NCBI RefSeq assembly: GCF_013178945.1
Contig: NZ_JABFDM010000008.1
Coordinates: forward strand, 187,720 to 251,719
DNA length: 64,000 bases
Reading direction: 5' to 3'
From: Bradyrhizobium aeschynomenes
GTDB lineage: Bacteria; Pseudomonadota; Alphaproteobacteria; Rhizobiales; Xanthobacteraceae
The notes beneath the pieces were generated by a model, which worked only from the letters and a program-made list of their open reading frames with translations, was not told where the DNA came from and ran no database searches. Positions 7,932 to 16,923 of the stretch are shown here, in pieces. The first letter of the stretch is position 1. Every line of letters starts with the position of its first letter. Both the position numbers and the translations under genes were made by a program.

Positions 7932-9575
7932 ATGACGCAGTCCTCCTTCGCGACCCATGAGGTGTTCAACCAGTCGCCGCCGTTCGAGGATGTCAACCTG
8001 TTCACGGCCGACCGGCCGTTGATGGAGGCCCTGAAGGCAAATGACGGTGCCGGGGCCGAGCAGGATCTGACAGCGTTCGGCGCGCTGTGGGGCTCTCCCG
8101 AGACGGCGGAGCAGGGCCGGCTCGCCAACGAGAACACGCCGAAGCTGCGCAGCTTCGACGCCAAGGGCTTTCGCCGCGATGTCGTCGAGTTTCATCCCGC
8201 TTACCACGCGATGATGACGCGCTCGGTTGAGGCCGGGCTGCACAATTCGACATGGACGACAGCCGGCAAGCCCGCCGGCGGCCGCTCGGAAGTCGTGCGC
8301 GCCGTGAAGTTCTACATGGCCTCGCAGGTCGAGAGCGGCCATTTGTGCCCGATCACGATGACGAGGGCCTCGGTGGCGGCGCTCGCCGCGCAGCCGGAGC
8401 TGCTCGCGCGCGTCATGCCCGTCATCGGCACCCGCGACTATGATCCGTCATTTGCGCCGTGGTGGCAGAAGCGCGGCATGACGCTCGGCATGGGCATGAC
8501 CGAGAAGCAGGGCGGCACCGACGTGCGCACCAACATGACGCGAGCTGAGCGGACCAGTGACGGCTATCGCATCACCGGGCACAAATGGTTCATGTCGGCG
8601 CCGATGTGCGACGCCTTCCTGGTGCTGGCGCAGGCCGAGGCCGGCCTGACCTGCTTCTTCATGCCGCGCTTCAAGCCGGATGGCACGGTGAACGCGATCC
8701 AGTTTCAACGCTTGAAGGACAAGCTCGGCAACCGCTCCAATGCCTCGTCGGAGGTGGAGTTCGTCGGCGCCTATGCCGAGCGGATCGGCGATGAGGGCAG
8801 GGGCATCAGCACCATCATCCAGATGGTGCAGCTGACGCGGCTGGATTGCGCGATCTCGTCCGCCGGCCTGATGCGCTCGGGGCTGGCGCATGCGCTGCAT
8901 CATGCGCGTCATCGCAGCGTGTTCCAGAAGCATCTCGCCGATCAGCCGCTGATGCAGGCGGTGCTCGCCGACATGGCGCTCCACGTCGAGGCGACCACGG
9001 CGCTGGTGATGCGGCTGTGCCGCGCGTTCGACCGCACGCCTGCCGACGCGAGTGAAGCCGCCTACATGCGGCTGTTGACGCCCGCGATCAAATACTGGGT
9101 CTGCAAGAGCGCGCCGCCGTTCCTCTACGAGGCGATGGAGTGCCTTGGCGGCAATGGCTATGTCGAGGACGGCCTTCTCGCACGCCACTTCCGCGAGTCG
9201 CCGGTCAATGCGATCTGGGAGGGCTCGGGCAACGTCATGTGCCTCGACGTGCTGCGGGCGCTGTCGCGCGAGACGGAGGCGGCCGGGCATGTTCTGATGC
9301 GTCTGAAAGCCGAGACCAGCGGGCTCCCTGGCGCCGCGGAGGCGCTCGCCTTCATCGAGACCGGCTTCCGTCGACCGGATTCCGAGCGCGTCGCGCGCCT
9401 CGCGGTCGAGAGGCTGGCCCTGCTCGCAGCCGCCGCCGCGCTCAACCCCGTTATGCCCGGTCATGCGGAGCTGTTCGCCGCCACGCGGCTCGCCAACGTT
9501 CATCCGAGCATGTACGGCGCCGTCGATCTCGATCCCGCCGATACCCGGACCTTGCTGGAGCGCGCGCTGCCTTGA
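7932..9575 (+). CDS. Acyl-CoA dehydrogenase, AidB-like
   Basis: 547 residues, the size of the AidB/isovaleryl-CoA-dehydrogenase-like branch rather than the 380-residue catabolic enzymes. The N-terminus (THEVFNQSPPFEDVNLF) and the GMGMTEKQGGTDVRTN flavin-side loop match AidB, as do NAIWEGSGNVMCLDVLRAL and the extra C-terminal helical domain. E. coli AidB is an alkylation-response flavoprotein that binds DNA and has weak isovaleryl-CoA dehydrogenase activity. Whether this protein does either is not shown by sequence. It starts 22 bases after the dipeptidase and is followed within about 25 bases by a CPBP protease gene. Confidence 0.88.
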   Translation: MTQSSFATHEVFNQSPPFEDVNLFTADRPLMEALKANDGAGAEQDLTAFGALWGSPETAEQGRLANENTPKLRSFDAKGFRRDVVEFHPAYHAMMTRSVEAGLHNSTWTTAGKPAGGRSEVVRAVKFYMASQVESGHLCPITMTRASVAALAAQPELLARVMPVIGTRDYDPSFAPWWQKRGMTLGMGMTEKQGGTDVRTNMTRAERTSDGYRITGHKWFMSAPMCDAFLVLAQAEAGLTCFFMPRFKPDGTVNAIQFQRLKDKLGNRSNASSEVEFVGAYAERIGDEGRGISTIIQMVQLTRLDCAISSAGLMRSGLAHALHHARHRSVFQKHLADQPLMQAVLADMALHVEATTALVMRLCRAFDRTPADASEAAYMRLLTPAIKYWVCKSAPPFLYEAMECLGGNGYVEDGLLARHFRESPVNAIWEGSGNVMCLDVLRALSRETEAAGHVLMRLKAETSGLPGAAEALAFIETGFRRPDSERVARLAVERLALLAAAAALNPVMPGHAELFAATRLANVHPSMYGAVDLDPADTRTLLERALP

Positions 9576-9598
9576 CCGACACTCCCGAAGCCACCGCG

Positions 9599-10396
9599 AT
9601 GGATTCCCTCGATCCGGGCAACCCGCCGCAGCAGGTCGCTCCGGCGCAGCATCAGCCGCGCACGCTGGGCTTCTGGCGCACCTTGCTGTGGGGCCTCCTC
9701 ATCATCGTCGTGTTCTTCATCGGCCAGCTGACTCCGATCGCCTATTTCCTGCTGCGCCATGAGGGTCCAATCGACAGCATGGCCGCGTTCCAGTTGGCGA
9801 TGATCCAGATCGCGAGCCGCTCGCTCACGGTCTCGCTGTCGGCGATCATGGGCGTTCCGGCGATTCTGATCCCGATCTATTTCGCCGTTCGCCATACCCG
9901 GATGTCGTTCGCCGATTATCTCGGCCTGCGTTGGACCGGCTGGAAGAATTTTGCCTTGGGCGTTGTCGGGATGGTCGTGATCCTGGGATGCTGGGAGCTG
10001 GCGGCGCAGCTGACGGGACGCGAAGAGAAGTCGGCGAGCTTCATGGTGGACATCATGAAGACCGCCAGAGGCGACGGCGTGGTCTGGCTGCTGGTCATCG
10101 CCTTCTGCGTCGCCGCACCGGTGTCGGAAGAGCTGATGGCGCGTGGCTTTCTCTATCGCGGCTGGTCGGACTCCTTCCTGCGCGTGCCTGGCGCCATCGT
10201 GCTGTCGTCCTTGCTGTGGACCGTCCTGCATCTGCAGTACGACTGGTTCGCGCTGCTCAACGTGTTTTCCCTCGGCGTCTGGTTCGGCTATCTGCGCTCT
10301 CGAACCCACTCCACCTATCTGACCATGGTGCTGCACGGCCTCAACAACCTCGCCGCCACGGTGCAGACCATGTGGCTGGCCAGCGGTTCTTCCTGA
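9599..10396 (+). CDS. CPBP-family intramembrane glutamic endopeptidase
   Basis: 265 residues with about seven hydrophobic segments. The three CPBP/Rce1 motifs are present: SEELMARGFLYRG (EExxxR), TVLHLQYDW (FxxxH-type) and VLHGLNNLAA (HxxxN). These membrane proteases process prenylated or bacteriocin-type peptides in known cases; the bacterial substrate is usually unknown. The N-terminal 30 residues are Pro/Gln-rich. An alternative TTG at 9572 would overlap the aidB stop by 4 bases. The stop lies 10 bases before the convergent AEC gene. Confidence 0.87.
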   Translation: MDSLDPGNPPQQVAPAQHQPRTLGFWRTLLWGLLIIVVFFIGQLTPIAYFLLRHEGPIDSMAAFQLAMIQIASRSLTVSLSAIMGVPAILIPIYFAVRHTRMSFADYLGLRWTGWKNFALGVVGMVVILGCWELAAQLTGREEKSASFMVDIMKTARGDGVVWLLVIAFCVAAPVSEELMARGFLYRGWSDSFLRVPGAIVLSSLLWTVLHLQYDWFALLNVFSLGVWFGYLRSRTHSTYLTMVLHGLNNLAATVQTMWLASGSS

Positions 10397-10406
10397 ACGG
10401 ACGCGT

Positions 10407-11330
10407 TCAGCTCGCCCAGGCGATCGCGAGCGGCATGGTCAGCGCCGCCAGCACCGTTTGCAGCGAGATGATCTGCGCCAGCAGCGGCGCATCGCCGCCC
10501 ATCTGCTTGGCCAGCACATAGGCGCTCGGCGAGGTCGGGACCGCCGCGCAGATCGCGACCACGACGAGGCTCGGGCCGGTGACGCCGAACCATCCGGCGA
10601 GCCCGATCGCGAGAATCGGCATCAAGACCAGCTTGAGCACGACGCCAAGCGCAGCGGCCGGGCCGGCGCGGCGCAAGCCCTCGAAGTGCAGGCCGGCGCC
10701 GGTCACCAGCAGGCCGATCGGCAGCGAGGCCTGTCCAAGCGCATCGGCGGCATCGTGCCAGAGCTTTGGCAGCGGCACATGCGCCAGGTTGAGCGCGAGC
10801 CCGGCGAGGCAGCCCCAGATCAGCGGATTGCGCACGATGGTGGCGAGGATCTCGCGCATCGAGCGGCGGGTCGGCGAGGCGTAGTGAGCGAGCACGGCGA
10901 CGCTGAACACGTTGACCATCGGGATGATCGCGATCATCGCCACCGACGCCGCCGCGAGCCCGGTCGGGCCGAACAGGCTGCCGGCGACGCTGAGCGCGAC
11001 GTAGGTCTGCCAGCGGGTTGCCCCTTGGAAGATCGACGTGAACGCCGGACCGTCGATGCCGCAGCGGGTGAGCAGCGGCCGCAGCGCGAGGCACAGCGCC
11101 GACATCGCCAGCATCGCCAGGAACAGGGCGCCGCCGATGCCGGCGACCGGCACCTTGCCGAGATCGGCCTTCACCAGGCTCTGCATCAGCAGCGCCGGAA
11201 ACAGCACAAAATAGGTCAGCCGCTCGAGCCCGTGCCATTGCGTATCCAGCCGGATCAGGCTGCGCCGCAGGCCGAAGCCGATCACGATCAACAGGAAGAC
11301 CGGCGCGAGCGCCGCGGCAACGGGGCTCAT
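10407..11330 (-). CDS. AEC-family transporter (auxin efflux carrier-like permease)
   Basis: 307 residues with ten predicted membrane helices in two five-helix halves, starting SPVAAALAPVFLLIVIGFGLRR, the typical N-terminal block of this family. The middle NPLIWGCLAGLALNLAH and LPIGLLVTGAGLHFEGL segments match the inverted-repeat core. Characterised bacterial members move dicarboxylates such as malonate or malate; the substrate here is unknown. It ends head-to-tail with ruvX (3 bases between ruvX stop side and this start), so the two are probably cotranscribed. Confidence 0.88.
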   Translation of the reverse strand: MSPVAAALAPVFLLIVIGFGLRRSLIRLDTQWHGLERLTYFVLFPALLMQSLVKADLGKVPVAGIGGALFLAMLAMSALCLALRPLLTRCGIDGPAFTSIFQGATRWQTYVALSVAGSLFGPTGLAAASVAMIAIIPMVNVFSVAVLAHYASPTRRSMREILATIVRNPLIWGCLAGLALNLAHVPLPKLWHDAADALGQASLPIGLLVTGAGLHFEGLRRAGPAAALGVVLKLVLMPILAIGLAGWFGVTGPSLVVVAICAAVPTSPSAYVLAKQMGGDAPLLAQIISLQTVLAALTMPLAIAWAS

Positions 11331-11333
11331 GGG

Positions 11334-11819
11334 CTAGCGACCGGACTGGCGCAAGGTCGCAAGCCGATCGAGCGCCCCCTGCAGGATGAAGATCGCCGCA
11401 TGGGTGTCGATCACCTCGGCGCGCCTGGCGCGGCTGACATCCATGCCGATCAGCTCGCGCTCGACGGCCGCCGTCGACAGCCGCTCGTCCCAGAGGCCGA
11501 TCGGCAAGTCGGTGAGGCCCGCGAGGTTGCGTGCGAACGCCCGGGTCGATTGCGCCCGCGGCCCCTCGCTGCCGTCCATGTTGATCGGCAAGCCCAGCAC
11601 GAAGCCGACCACCTTGCGCTCGGTGCAAATTGCCAGCAGTCGCGCCGAGTCCGACTTGAACGCCTTGCGCTGGATGGTCTCGACGCCGGTGGCGAGCCGC
11701 CGGTCGGGATCCGACACGGCGACGCCGATGGTCTTGGTGCCGAGATCGAGGCCAACGAGCGCGCCGCGCTCGGGCCAACGGGCTGCGGCTTCGATGAGGG
11801 GGAGGATGGGGGCGGGCAT
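11334..11819 (-). CDS. ruvX: Holliday junction resolvase-like nuclease RuvX/YqgF
   Basis: 161 residues with the RNase H-like fold. The first acidic residue lies in LVGLDLGTKTIGVAVSD, the VLGLPINMDGSEGPRA loop follows, then WDERLSTAAVE (Glu) and the terminal DTHAAIFILQGALD with the last catalytic Asp. The family matures 16S rRNA 5' ends in several bacteria and is related to junction resolvases. The ATG at 11819 places the first strand at the usual distance from the N-terminus; upstream codons are not family-like. It is divergent from the ABC-F gene. Confidence 0.93.
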   Translation of the reverse strand: MPAPILPLIEAAARWPERGALVGLDLGTKTIGVAVSDPDRRLATGVETIQRKAFKSDSARLLAICTERKVVGFVLGLPINMDGSEGPRAQSTRAFARNLAGLTDLPIGLWDERLSTAAVERELIGMDVSRARRAEVIDTHAAIFILQGALDRLATLRQSGR

Positions 11820-11990
11820 GGCGCGCCGCTTAGCATGGGCGCATCCGCCGGGCCAGCGCGGCTGGCGCATGGGTTGCCGCTGCGCTGCGTTCGTTCTATA
11901 TGGACCGCCATGCCGTGAACAGGAGGGGTGCCGTGGATCGCAGGACCAACATTGCCCGCCGCTTTGTGTCCTCTGCCATCACGGTTGCCC

Positions 11991-13580
11991 ATGTTCTCCT
12001 GTCTGACGCTCGACGCGGTTGCCGCCGCGACACCTGACGGTCATCCGCTCTTCGACAATCTCACACTCTCCATCGGTGCCGAACGCGTCGGTCTGGTTGG
12101 CCGCAACGGCGCCGGCAAGTCGACCTTGCTCCGCATCGCCGCTGGCGTCTCGGAGCCTGCGGCCGGAGCGGTGACGCGCAGCGGGGCGCACGGCCTCCTG
12201 GCGCAGCACTGGGATCCCGGCTTGCGCGTCGACGAGGCGCTCGGCGTCGCCGGCGATCTTGCGGTCATCGATCGTATCGTCGTGGGAAAGAGCCGGGACA
12301 GCGACCTTGCCGATGATCTCGCGCGCGCGGATTGGAGCCTGCCGAGCCGTGTCGATGACGCGCTGACCGAGGCGGGCCTCGCCGGAATTGCGTTCGATCG
12401 CTTGATGGACTCGCTCAGCGGCGGCGAGCGGACGCGTATCGGCATCGCGCGGCTGCTGATCGAGGCGCCGGATCTGCTACTGCTCGACGAGCCCACCAAC
12501 AATCTCGATGCCGAGGGCCGCGACGCTGTCGGCCGGCTGATTCGGCGCTGGCGCGGCGGCGTCCTGGTCGCCAGTCATGACCGCGCGGTGCTGGAGATGA
12601 TGGACCGGATCGTGGAGCTCACCCCGGTCGGTGTCCACATCGTCGGTGGCGGCTGGACGATGTTTGCGCAGGCGCGGGAGAATGCGCGGGCGCGTGCAGC
12701 GATCGCGCTGGACCGCGCCGATGCGCATGTGCGGGATGTCAGCCGCACCGTGCAGCGCCAGCGCGAAGCGAAAGCGCGCAAGGACAGGGCCGGCCGTGCC
12801 TTCGCCGCCAGCGGCTCGGCGCCGAGGATCTTGCTGGGGGCTCGAGCCGAGCGGGCCGAGACGACCGGCGGGCGATCGCAGCGGCTCGCCGAGCGCATGA
12901 TCAACGAAGCGGCCGAGCGAGCCGAGCAGGCGCGACAACATTTGGAGGTGCTGACGCCGCTCTCGATGGCCCTGCCGCCGACCGGGCTCGGCGCCGGGAC
13001 CGAACTGCTCGCGATGCAGGACGCGGTCGTGGGCGCCGGCGACAGGAGGTTCGGTCCCTGGACGCTCAGTGTCAGAGGCCGGCAGCGGATCGCGATCACC
13101 GGACGCAATGGCGCAGGCAAGACCACGCTGCTCAGGGCCGCGATCGGCGCGATTCCGCTGATCGACGGAACGGTTCGGCGTGCCGAAGGGCGGATCGCGA
13201 TGCTGGATCAGCACGTCGTGTTGCTGGATCGCAGCGACAGCATCATCGGCAATTTCCGCCGCCTCCATCCGGCGTTCGGCGCCGAGGCGGCGCATGCAGC
13301 CTGCGCGCGCTTCGCCTTTCGGAACCGCGACGCCGGGCAGACGGTGGAGACGCTGTCCGGCGGCGAGCGCCTGCGTGCGGGCCTTGCCTGCACGTTTGGC
13401 GGCGCGCGTCCGCCATGGCTGCTGCTGCTCGACGAGCCAACCAATCATCTCGACATTGTCTCGATCGAGATGCTGGAGCAGGCGCTGCGCGACTTCGATG
13501 GCGCGCTGCTGGTCGTCAGCCACGATCCGTCGTTCCTCGCCGCGATCGGTGTGACCGAGGAGTTCGAAGTCACGAGCTGA
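11991..13580 (+). CDS. ABC-F family ATPase (ribosome-associated type)
   Basis: 529 residues with two ABC nucleotide-binding domains and no membrane segments. Domain 1 has GRNGAGKST, LSGGERTRIGIARLL and LLLLDEPTNNLD; domain 2 has GRNGAGKTT, LSGGERLRAGLAC and LLLLDEPTNHLD. The linker (about residues 230-330) is charged and rich in Arg/Ala, as expected of the P-site tRNA-interacting motif. ABC-F proteins act on ribosomes in translation or antibiotic protection rather than as transporters. The short linker and degenerate domain-2 spacing resemble the Uup/YheS-like group, but I cannot assign a subfamily. A GTGCC...GGCAC hairpin begins at the stop codon (13581-13606). Confidence 0.9.
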   Translation: MFSCLTLDAVAAATPDGHPLFDNLTLSIGAERVGLVGRNGAGKSTLLRIAAGVSEPAAGAVTRSGAHGLLAQHWDPGLRVDEALGVAGDLAVIDRIVVGKSRDSDLADDLARADWSLPSRVDDALTEAGLAGIAFDRLMDSLSGGERTRIGIARLLIEAPDLLLLDEPTNNLDAEGRDAVGRLIRRWRGGVLVASHDRAVLEMMDRIVELTPVGVHIVGGGWTMFAQARENARARAAIALDRADAHVRDVSRTVQRQREAKARKDRAGRAFAASGSAPRILLGARAERAETTGGRSQRLAERMINEAAERAEQARQHLEVLTPLSMALPPTGLGAGTELLAMQDAVVGAGDRRFGPWTLSVRGRQRIAITGRNGAGKTTLLRAAIGAIPLIDGTVRRAEGRIAMLDQHVVLLDRSDSIIGNFRRLHPAFGAEAAHAACARFAFRNRDAGQTVETLSGGERLRAGLACTFGGARPPWLLLLDEPTNHLDIVSIEMLEQALRDFDGALLVVSHDPSFLAAIGVTEEFEVTS

Positions 13581-13620
13581 GTGCCTCATGAGGCGATGAG
13601 GGGCACTCGGCGCGGCAACA

Positions 13621-13748
13621 AGGTCACCTCTCGCGAAGGGAGAGGTCGATTGCAGGATGCAAGCCGGGTGAGGGAGTACGGTCCAACTCATGGACAACGG
13701 CTCTCACCCGGCACTGCGCGCCGACATCTCCCCGCCGGAGAGGCGAAG
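13621..13748. repeat. Intergenic palindromic repeat element
   Basis: A nested inverted repeat fills the gap between two convergent genes. The core arms are GCCGGGTGAG (13663-13672) and CTCACCCGGC (13703-13712), flanked by imperfectly matching CCTCTCGCGAAGGGAGAGG and ATCTCCCCGCCGGAGAGG tracts. Elements with GCCGGGTGAGGG / CTCTCACCCGGC arms recur in intergenic DNA of Bradyrhizobium-type genomes, so this is probably a REP/MITE-like element that may also end both transcripts. Confidence 0.7.
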
Positions 13749-13752
13749 CAAG

Positions 13753-14700
13753 CTAGCGGATCGCGATCGGGTTGATGTTGCCCTGGACGCCGCCGCGCCA
13801 GCGCGGCTGGCCCAGCACGAACAGGAACTCGTAGCCCTTGTCCTTGGCGAGATCGGCCGTGTTCATGTTTTCGAGGATATAGGTCCCGTTCATGGCGAGC
13901 AGGATCTGGTGCACCTCGAAGACGTTCTGAGACTCGAACGGCAGCACCTCGAGACCCCAGGTATCGGCGCCAATCGCGACGACTCCCTTGGACGTCAGGT
14001 ACTTGGCGCCATCGACGCCGAGACCCGGCTCGGCAGCGCCGTATCGCTTGTCGTCCTTGCCGACGAGGCTCAGCCAGCCGGTGTGGAAGATCACGATGTC
14101 GCCCTGGCGGATTTCGACGCCCTGCTTCTTGGCGACTTCCTCGATCTCCTTGCTGTTGAACGCGGTACCTTCCTTCACCACGTCGGTGTTGTAATAGGCG
14201 GCCATGTCGAGCAGCACCCCGCGCGCCACCAGCGGCGGTACCTTTTCGATTCCGAGCTTCTTCAGGCCGGTCGGGTCGGCGAAATCGGCGACCTTGTTGC
14301 CGTTGTAGTAGACGTGCTCGACCCCGAGATGGCCGAGCCCGTCGAGCTGGCTGCCGACACCGACCCAGCCCTCGATGATGTCGTCATTGTAGGTTGCCTT
14401 GTTCGGACCAAGGCCGGGATTGCCGGCTTGGCCCGGCTGTACGACGGTGACCTTGAACGAGCGCGGGGGATAGGCCGGGGTCTTGGAATCGATGATCATG
14501 CCGAGCGCGTAGGTCTTGCCGGTCTTGACCAGCGAGGCCGCTTTGACCACGAGCTCCGGCGTGATGTAGTTGGCGGCGCCGATTTCGTCCTGCGGCCCCC
14601 ATTTCGACTTTGTCCAGTCTGCGGGCTTGTCTTGAGCATTCGCTGTCCCGATCGCACCCATCAAGGCAATCGAGCAGCACAACACGAACGCGTTGCGCAT
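13753..14700 (-). CDS. Cyclase-family (kynurenine formamidase-like) protein, exported
   Basis: 315 residues beginning with a clear signal peptide (AFVLCCSIALMGAIGTANA followed by QDKPADW). The mature part is a swivelling beta/alpha/beta cyclase domain. Kynurenine formamidases and isatin hydrolase use a HxGTHxDxPxH metal motif; here the corresponding segment is GSQLDGLGHLGV, with Gln for the second His but the Asp and following His kept. This version is recurrent in exported cyclase-family proteins. Later conserved parts include DIVIFHTGWLSL and AIGADTWGLEVLPF. A periplasmic hydrolase of an amide or lactam is plausible, substrate unknown. Confidence 0.83.
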   Translation of the reverse strand: MRNAFVLCCSIALMGAIGTANAQDKPADWTKSKWGPQDEIGAANYITPELVVKAASLVKTGKTYALGMIIDSKTPAYPPRSFKVTVVQPGQAGNPGLGPNKATYNDDIIEGWVGVGSQLDGLGHLGVEHVYYNGNKVADFADPTGLKKLGIEKVPPLVARGVLLDMAAYYNTDVVKEGTAFNSKEIEEVAKKQGVEIRQGDIVIFHTGWLSLVGKDDKRYGAAEPGLGVDGAKYLTSKGVVAIGADTWGLEVLPFESQNVFEVHQILLAMNGTYILENMNTADLAKDKGYEFLFVLGQPRWRGGVQGNINPIAIR

Positions 14701-14929
14701 CGCATTTCCTCCGACATGTTGACGTTTGTTGGTTTTCGCGCTGGCCAGCGCCGCATCCTAACGTAGTGCAGGAGCATGCGACAAAGCGTTTTTCGGCTGC
14801 GTGCGCTGCACAGCGCCCGAACGTCGCATCGGTCGAAATGGCCGGGCTTCACCGAGCTGCCTGATCATTTCGTGCCAAGGAATGTGCTGCGCGTCAGCAA
14901 TGGCGTGCACAATCTCCGGGCGAGCGGAG

Positions 14930-15820
14930 TCAGGCCGCGATGTCGCGATCCCGGCAGCCCAAGCCTTCCATGAAGGCGGACAATGCGCTGCTGCGATGTC
15001 CGGCGCGGCGATGGACGAAGAGCGTCTCGACCTGAGCATGGGATGGATCGAGCGTGTGCAGTCCGATACTGCCGCTCATCTCGTGTCGCGTCACCACGGC
15101 ACGCGGCAGCAACGCGACGCCCATGCCTGCGGCCACGCAGCCGATCATGCCATCGAGGGTGCCGAGCTCGATGCGGGCCGCCGCCGGCCAGCCGAACGCG
15201 TTGAAGACCTGCTCCAGCCGCTGCCGGTAGGTGCAGCCGGCCCTGAACATCAGCGCGGTCGGGCCGGAGGCGATCGTGGCCGCGCGCAAGGCCGGCAGGC
15301 TCTCGAAGCGCCGGGCCGTCACCAGCACGAGTTCTTCCTCGAAGGCGACCATGCCGGTGAGATCGGGATGGTCGATCGGTCCCGCAACGAAGGCACCATC
15401 GAGTGTCCCGTCGAGCACGCCGGCGACGAGCTCTGCTGTCGGCGCCGTGCGCAGGCTCAAGGATACGGCCGGGAAGCGGCGGTGGAAATCCGCAAGGTGC
15501 GTCGGCAGGCGCACCGCGGCGGTGGTCTCCATCGAGCCGATCATGAGCGATCCGTTCGGCTCGCCATCGTCGCGCGCGGCGAGCACGGCTTCGCGCGACA
15601 AGGCCGCCAGGCGATCGGCGTAGGGCAGCAGCCGTTGTCCCGCGCCGGTCAAGGTCATGCCGCGGCTGTGGCGTTCAAACAACGCTGTGCCGACCTCGGC
15701 TTCCAGCGCCTTGATCCGCTGCGTGACATTGGACTGGACGGTGTTCAGGATTTCGGCGGCGCGCGTGATGCCGCCGGTGCGCGCCACGGCGGCGAAGGTC
15801 TGCAGGTCGCTCAGTTCCAC
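14930..15820 (-). CDS. LysR-family transcriptional regulator
   Basis: 296 residues with an N-terminal winged helix-turn-helix (LSDLQTFAAVARTGGITRAAEILNTVQSN...) and a LysR substrate-binding domain from about residue 90. It starts 105 bases from the divergent pair of nitronate monooxygenase-like genes and probably controls them and itself. The 229 bases beyond its stop, up to the cyclase-gene start, contain no supported gene. Confidence 0.92.
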   Translation of the reverse strand: MELSDLQTFAAVARTGGITRAAEILNTVQSNVTQRIKALEAEVGTALFERHSRGMTLTGAGQRLLPYADRLAALSREAVLAARDDGEPNGSLMIGSMETTAAVRLPTHLADFHRRFPAVSLSLRTAPTAELVAGVLDGTLDGAFVAGPIDHPDLTGMVAFEEELVLVTARRFESLPALRAATIASGPTALMFRAGCTYRQRLEQVFNAFGWPAAARIELGTLDGMIGCVAAGMGVALLPRAVVTRHEMSGSIGLHTLDPSHAQVETLFVHRRAGHRSSALSAFMEGLGCRDRDIAA

Positions 15821-15855
15821 AGCCGCTCTCCGTTTTGATTCTGCGATGGCAGAGT

Positions 15856-15876
15856 TCTCAACTATTCATTTTGAGA
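15856..15876. promoter_or_regulatory. Candidate LysR binding site between lysR and the nitronate monooxygenase genes
   Basis: The inverted repeat TCTCAA-N9-TTGAGA lies in the divergent intergenic region and contains the T-N11-A core of LysR boxes. It is 36 bases from the lysR start and about 50 bases from the other gene. Confidence 0.5.
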
Positions 15877-15925
15877 GAATGCTAGCCGCGCCTAGGGTTC
15901 GCGTCCAGACATCAGGGAAGGGCAG

Positions 15926-16915
15926 ATGCTGAGAACGCCGCTGACGGAGAAGCTCGGCACGATCCATCCGATCCTGCTGGCGCCGATGGACCTGATCGCC
16001 GATGCGCGGCTGGTGCGCGCGGTCAGCGAAGCCGGCGGCTTGGGTATTCTCGGTGGCGGCTATGGCAACCGCGTCTGGCTTGCGCAGGAAACGGCCAAGC
16101 TCAAGCGCTTGGGTGCGCCGTTCGGCATCGGCTTCATCACCTGGTCGCTGGCCCGGCAGCCGGAGCTGCTCGACATCGCGCTGGCGGCGAAGCCTGCAGC
16201 TGTGATGCTGTCCTTCGGCGATCCCGCGCGCTTCGCACCCGATATCAAGCAGGCCGGAGCACTCTTGATCTGCCAGGTGCAGGACGAAGCGATGGCGGAG
16301 CAGGCGCTCGCCGCGGGAGCCGACATCCTGGTCGCGCAAGGAACCGAAGCCGGCGGCCATGGCGCCTCGCGGACCACGCTCGACATTGTGCCTGCGATCG
16401 TCGACCTCGCGGCGGGGCGTGTGCCGGTGGCGGCGGCCGGTGGTCTCGCGGATGGCCGTGGCCTTGCCGCGATGCTCACGCTCGGCGCCGATGGCGTGCT
16501 GCTTGGCACGCGGTTCTATGCCAGCCAGGAAGCCGCGGGCGCCGAGGACGCGAAGCGGCGCATCTGCGCTGCGAAATCCGGCGAGACGGTTCGCGGCATC
16601 ATCTTCGACCTGTCGCGCAACAATGTCTGGCCGGCGCCGTTCACCGGACGATGCCTGATCAACGACCATGCGCGGCGCTGGATGGGGCGGGAGGTCGAAT
16701 TGCTGCAGCAGGTCGAGCACTTGTCGGCTGACTATGTGAAGGCAAGGGCCGATGGCAATTTCGATGTCGCCGCCGTCATCGCAGGCGAGGCGGTCGGCCT
16801 GATCCATGATATCCCGCTGGCCGGCGAGATCGTCGAGCGGATCGTCGGCGAGGCCACCCGGATCCTGCAGGGGCGGCGCAACGCGACCTGGCTGCCGCGC
16901 AACGAAGAAGAGTGA
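15926..16915 (+). CDS. Nitronate monooxygenase-like FMN protein (first of two)
   Basis: 329 residues forming a TIM-barrel FMN enzyme of the nitronate monooxygenase/2-nitropropane dioxygenase family. The N-terminal ILLAPMDLIADARL, the GTEAGGHGASR loop (contains the catalytic-region His) and the phosphate-binding AAGGLADGRGLAAMLTLGADGVLLGTRF are diagnostic. Members oxidise alkyl nitronates such as propionate-3-nitronate, a plant toxin, but some act as quinone reductases. It is followed after 8 bases by a paralogue and is divergent from a LysR gene. Confidence 0.88.
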   Translation: MLRTPLTEKLGTIHPILLAPMDLIADARLVRAVSEAGGLGILGGGYGNRVWLAQETAKLKRLGAPFGIGFITWSLARQPELLDIALAAKPAAVMLSFGDPARFAPDIKQAGALLICQVQDEAMAEQALAAGADILVAQGTEAGGHGASRTTLDIVPAIVDLAAGRVPVAAAGGLADGRGLAAMLTLGADGVLLGTRFYASQEAAGAEDAKRRICAAKSGETVRGIIFDLSRNNVWPAPFTGRCLINDHARRWMGREVELLQQVEHLSADYVKARADGNFDVAAVIAGEAVGLIHDIPLAGEIVERIVGEATRILQGRRNATWLPRNEEE

Positions 16916-16923
16916 GGTGAACC

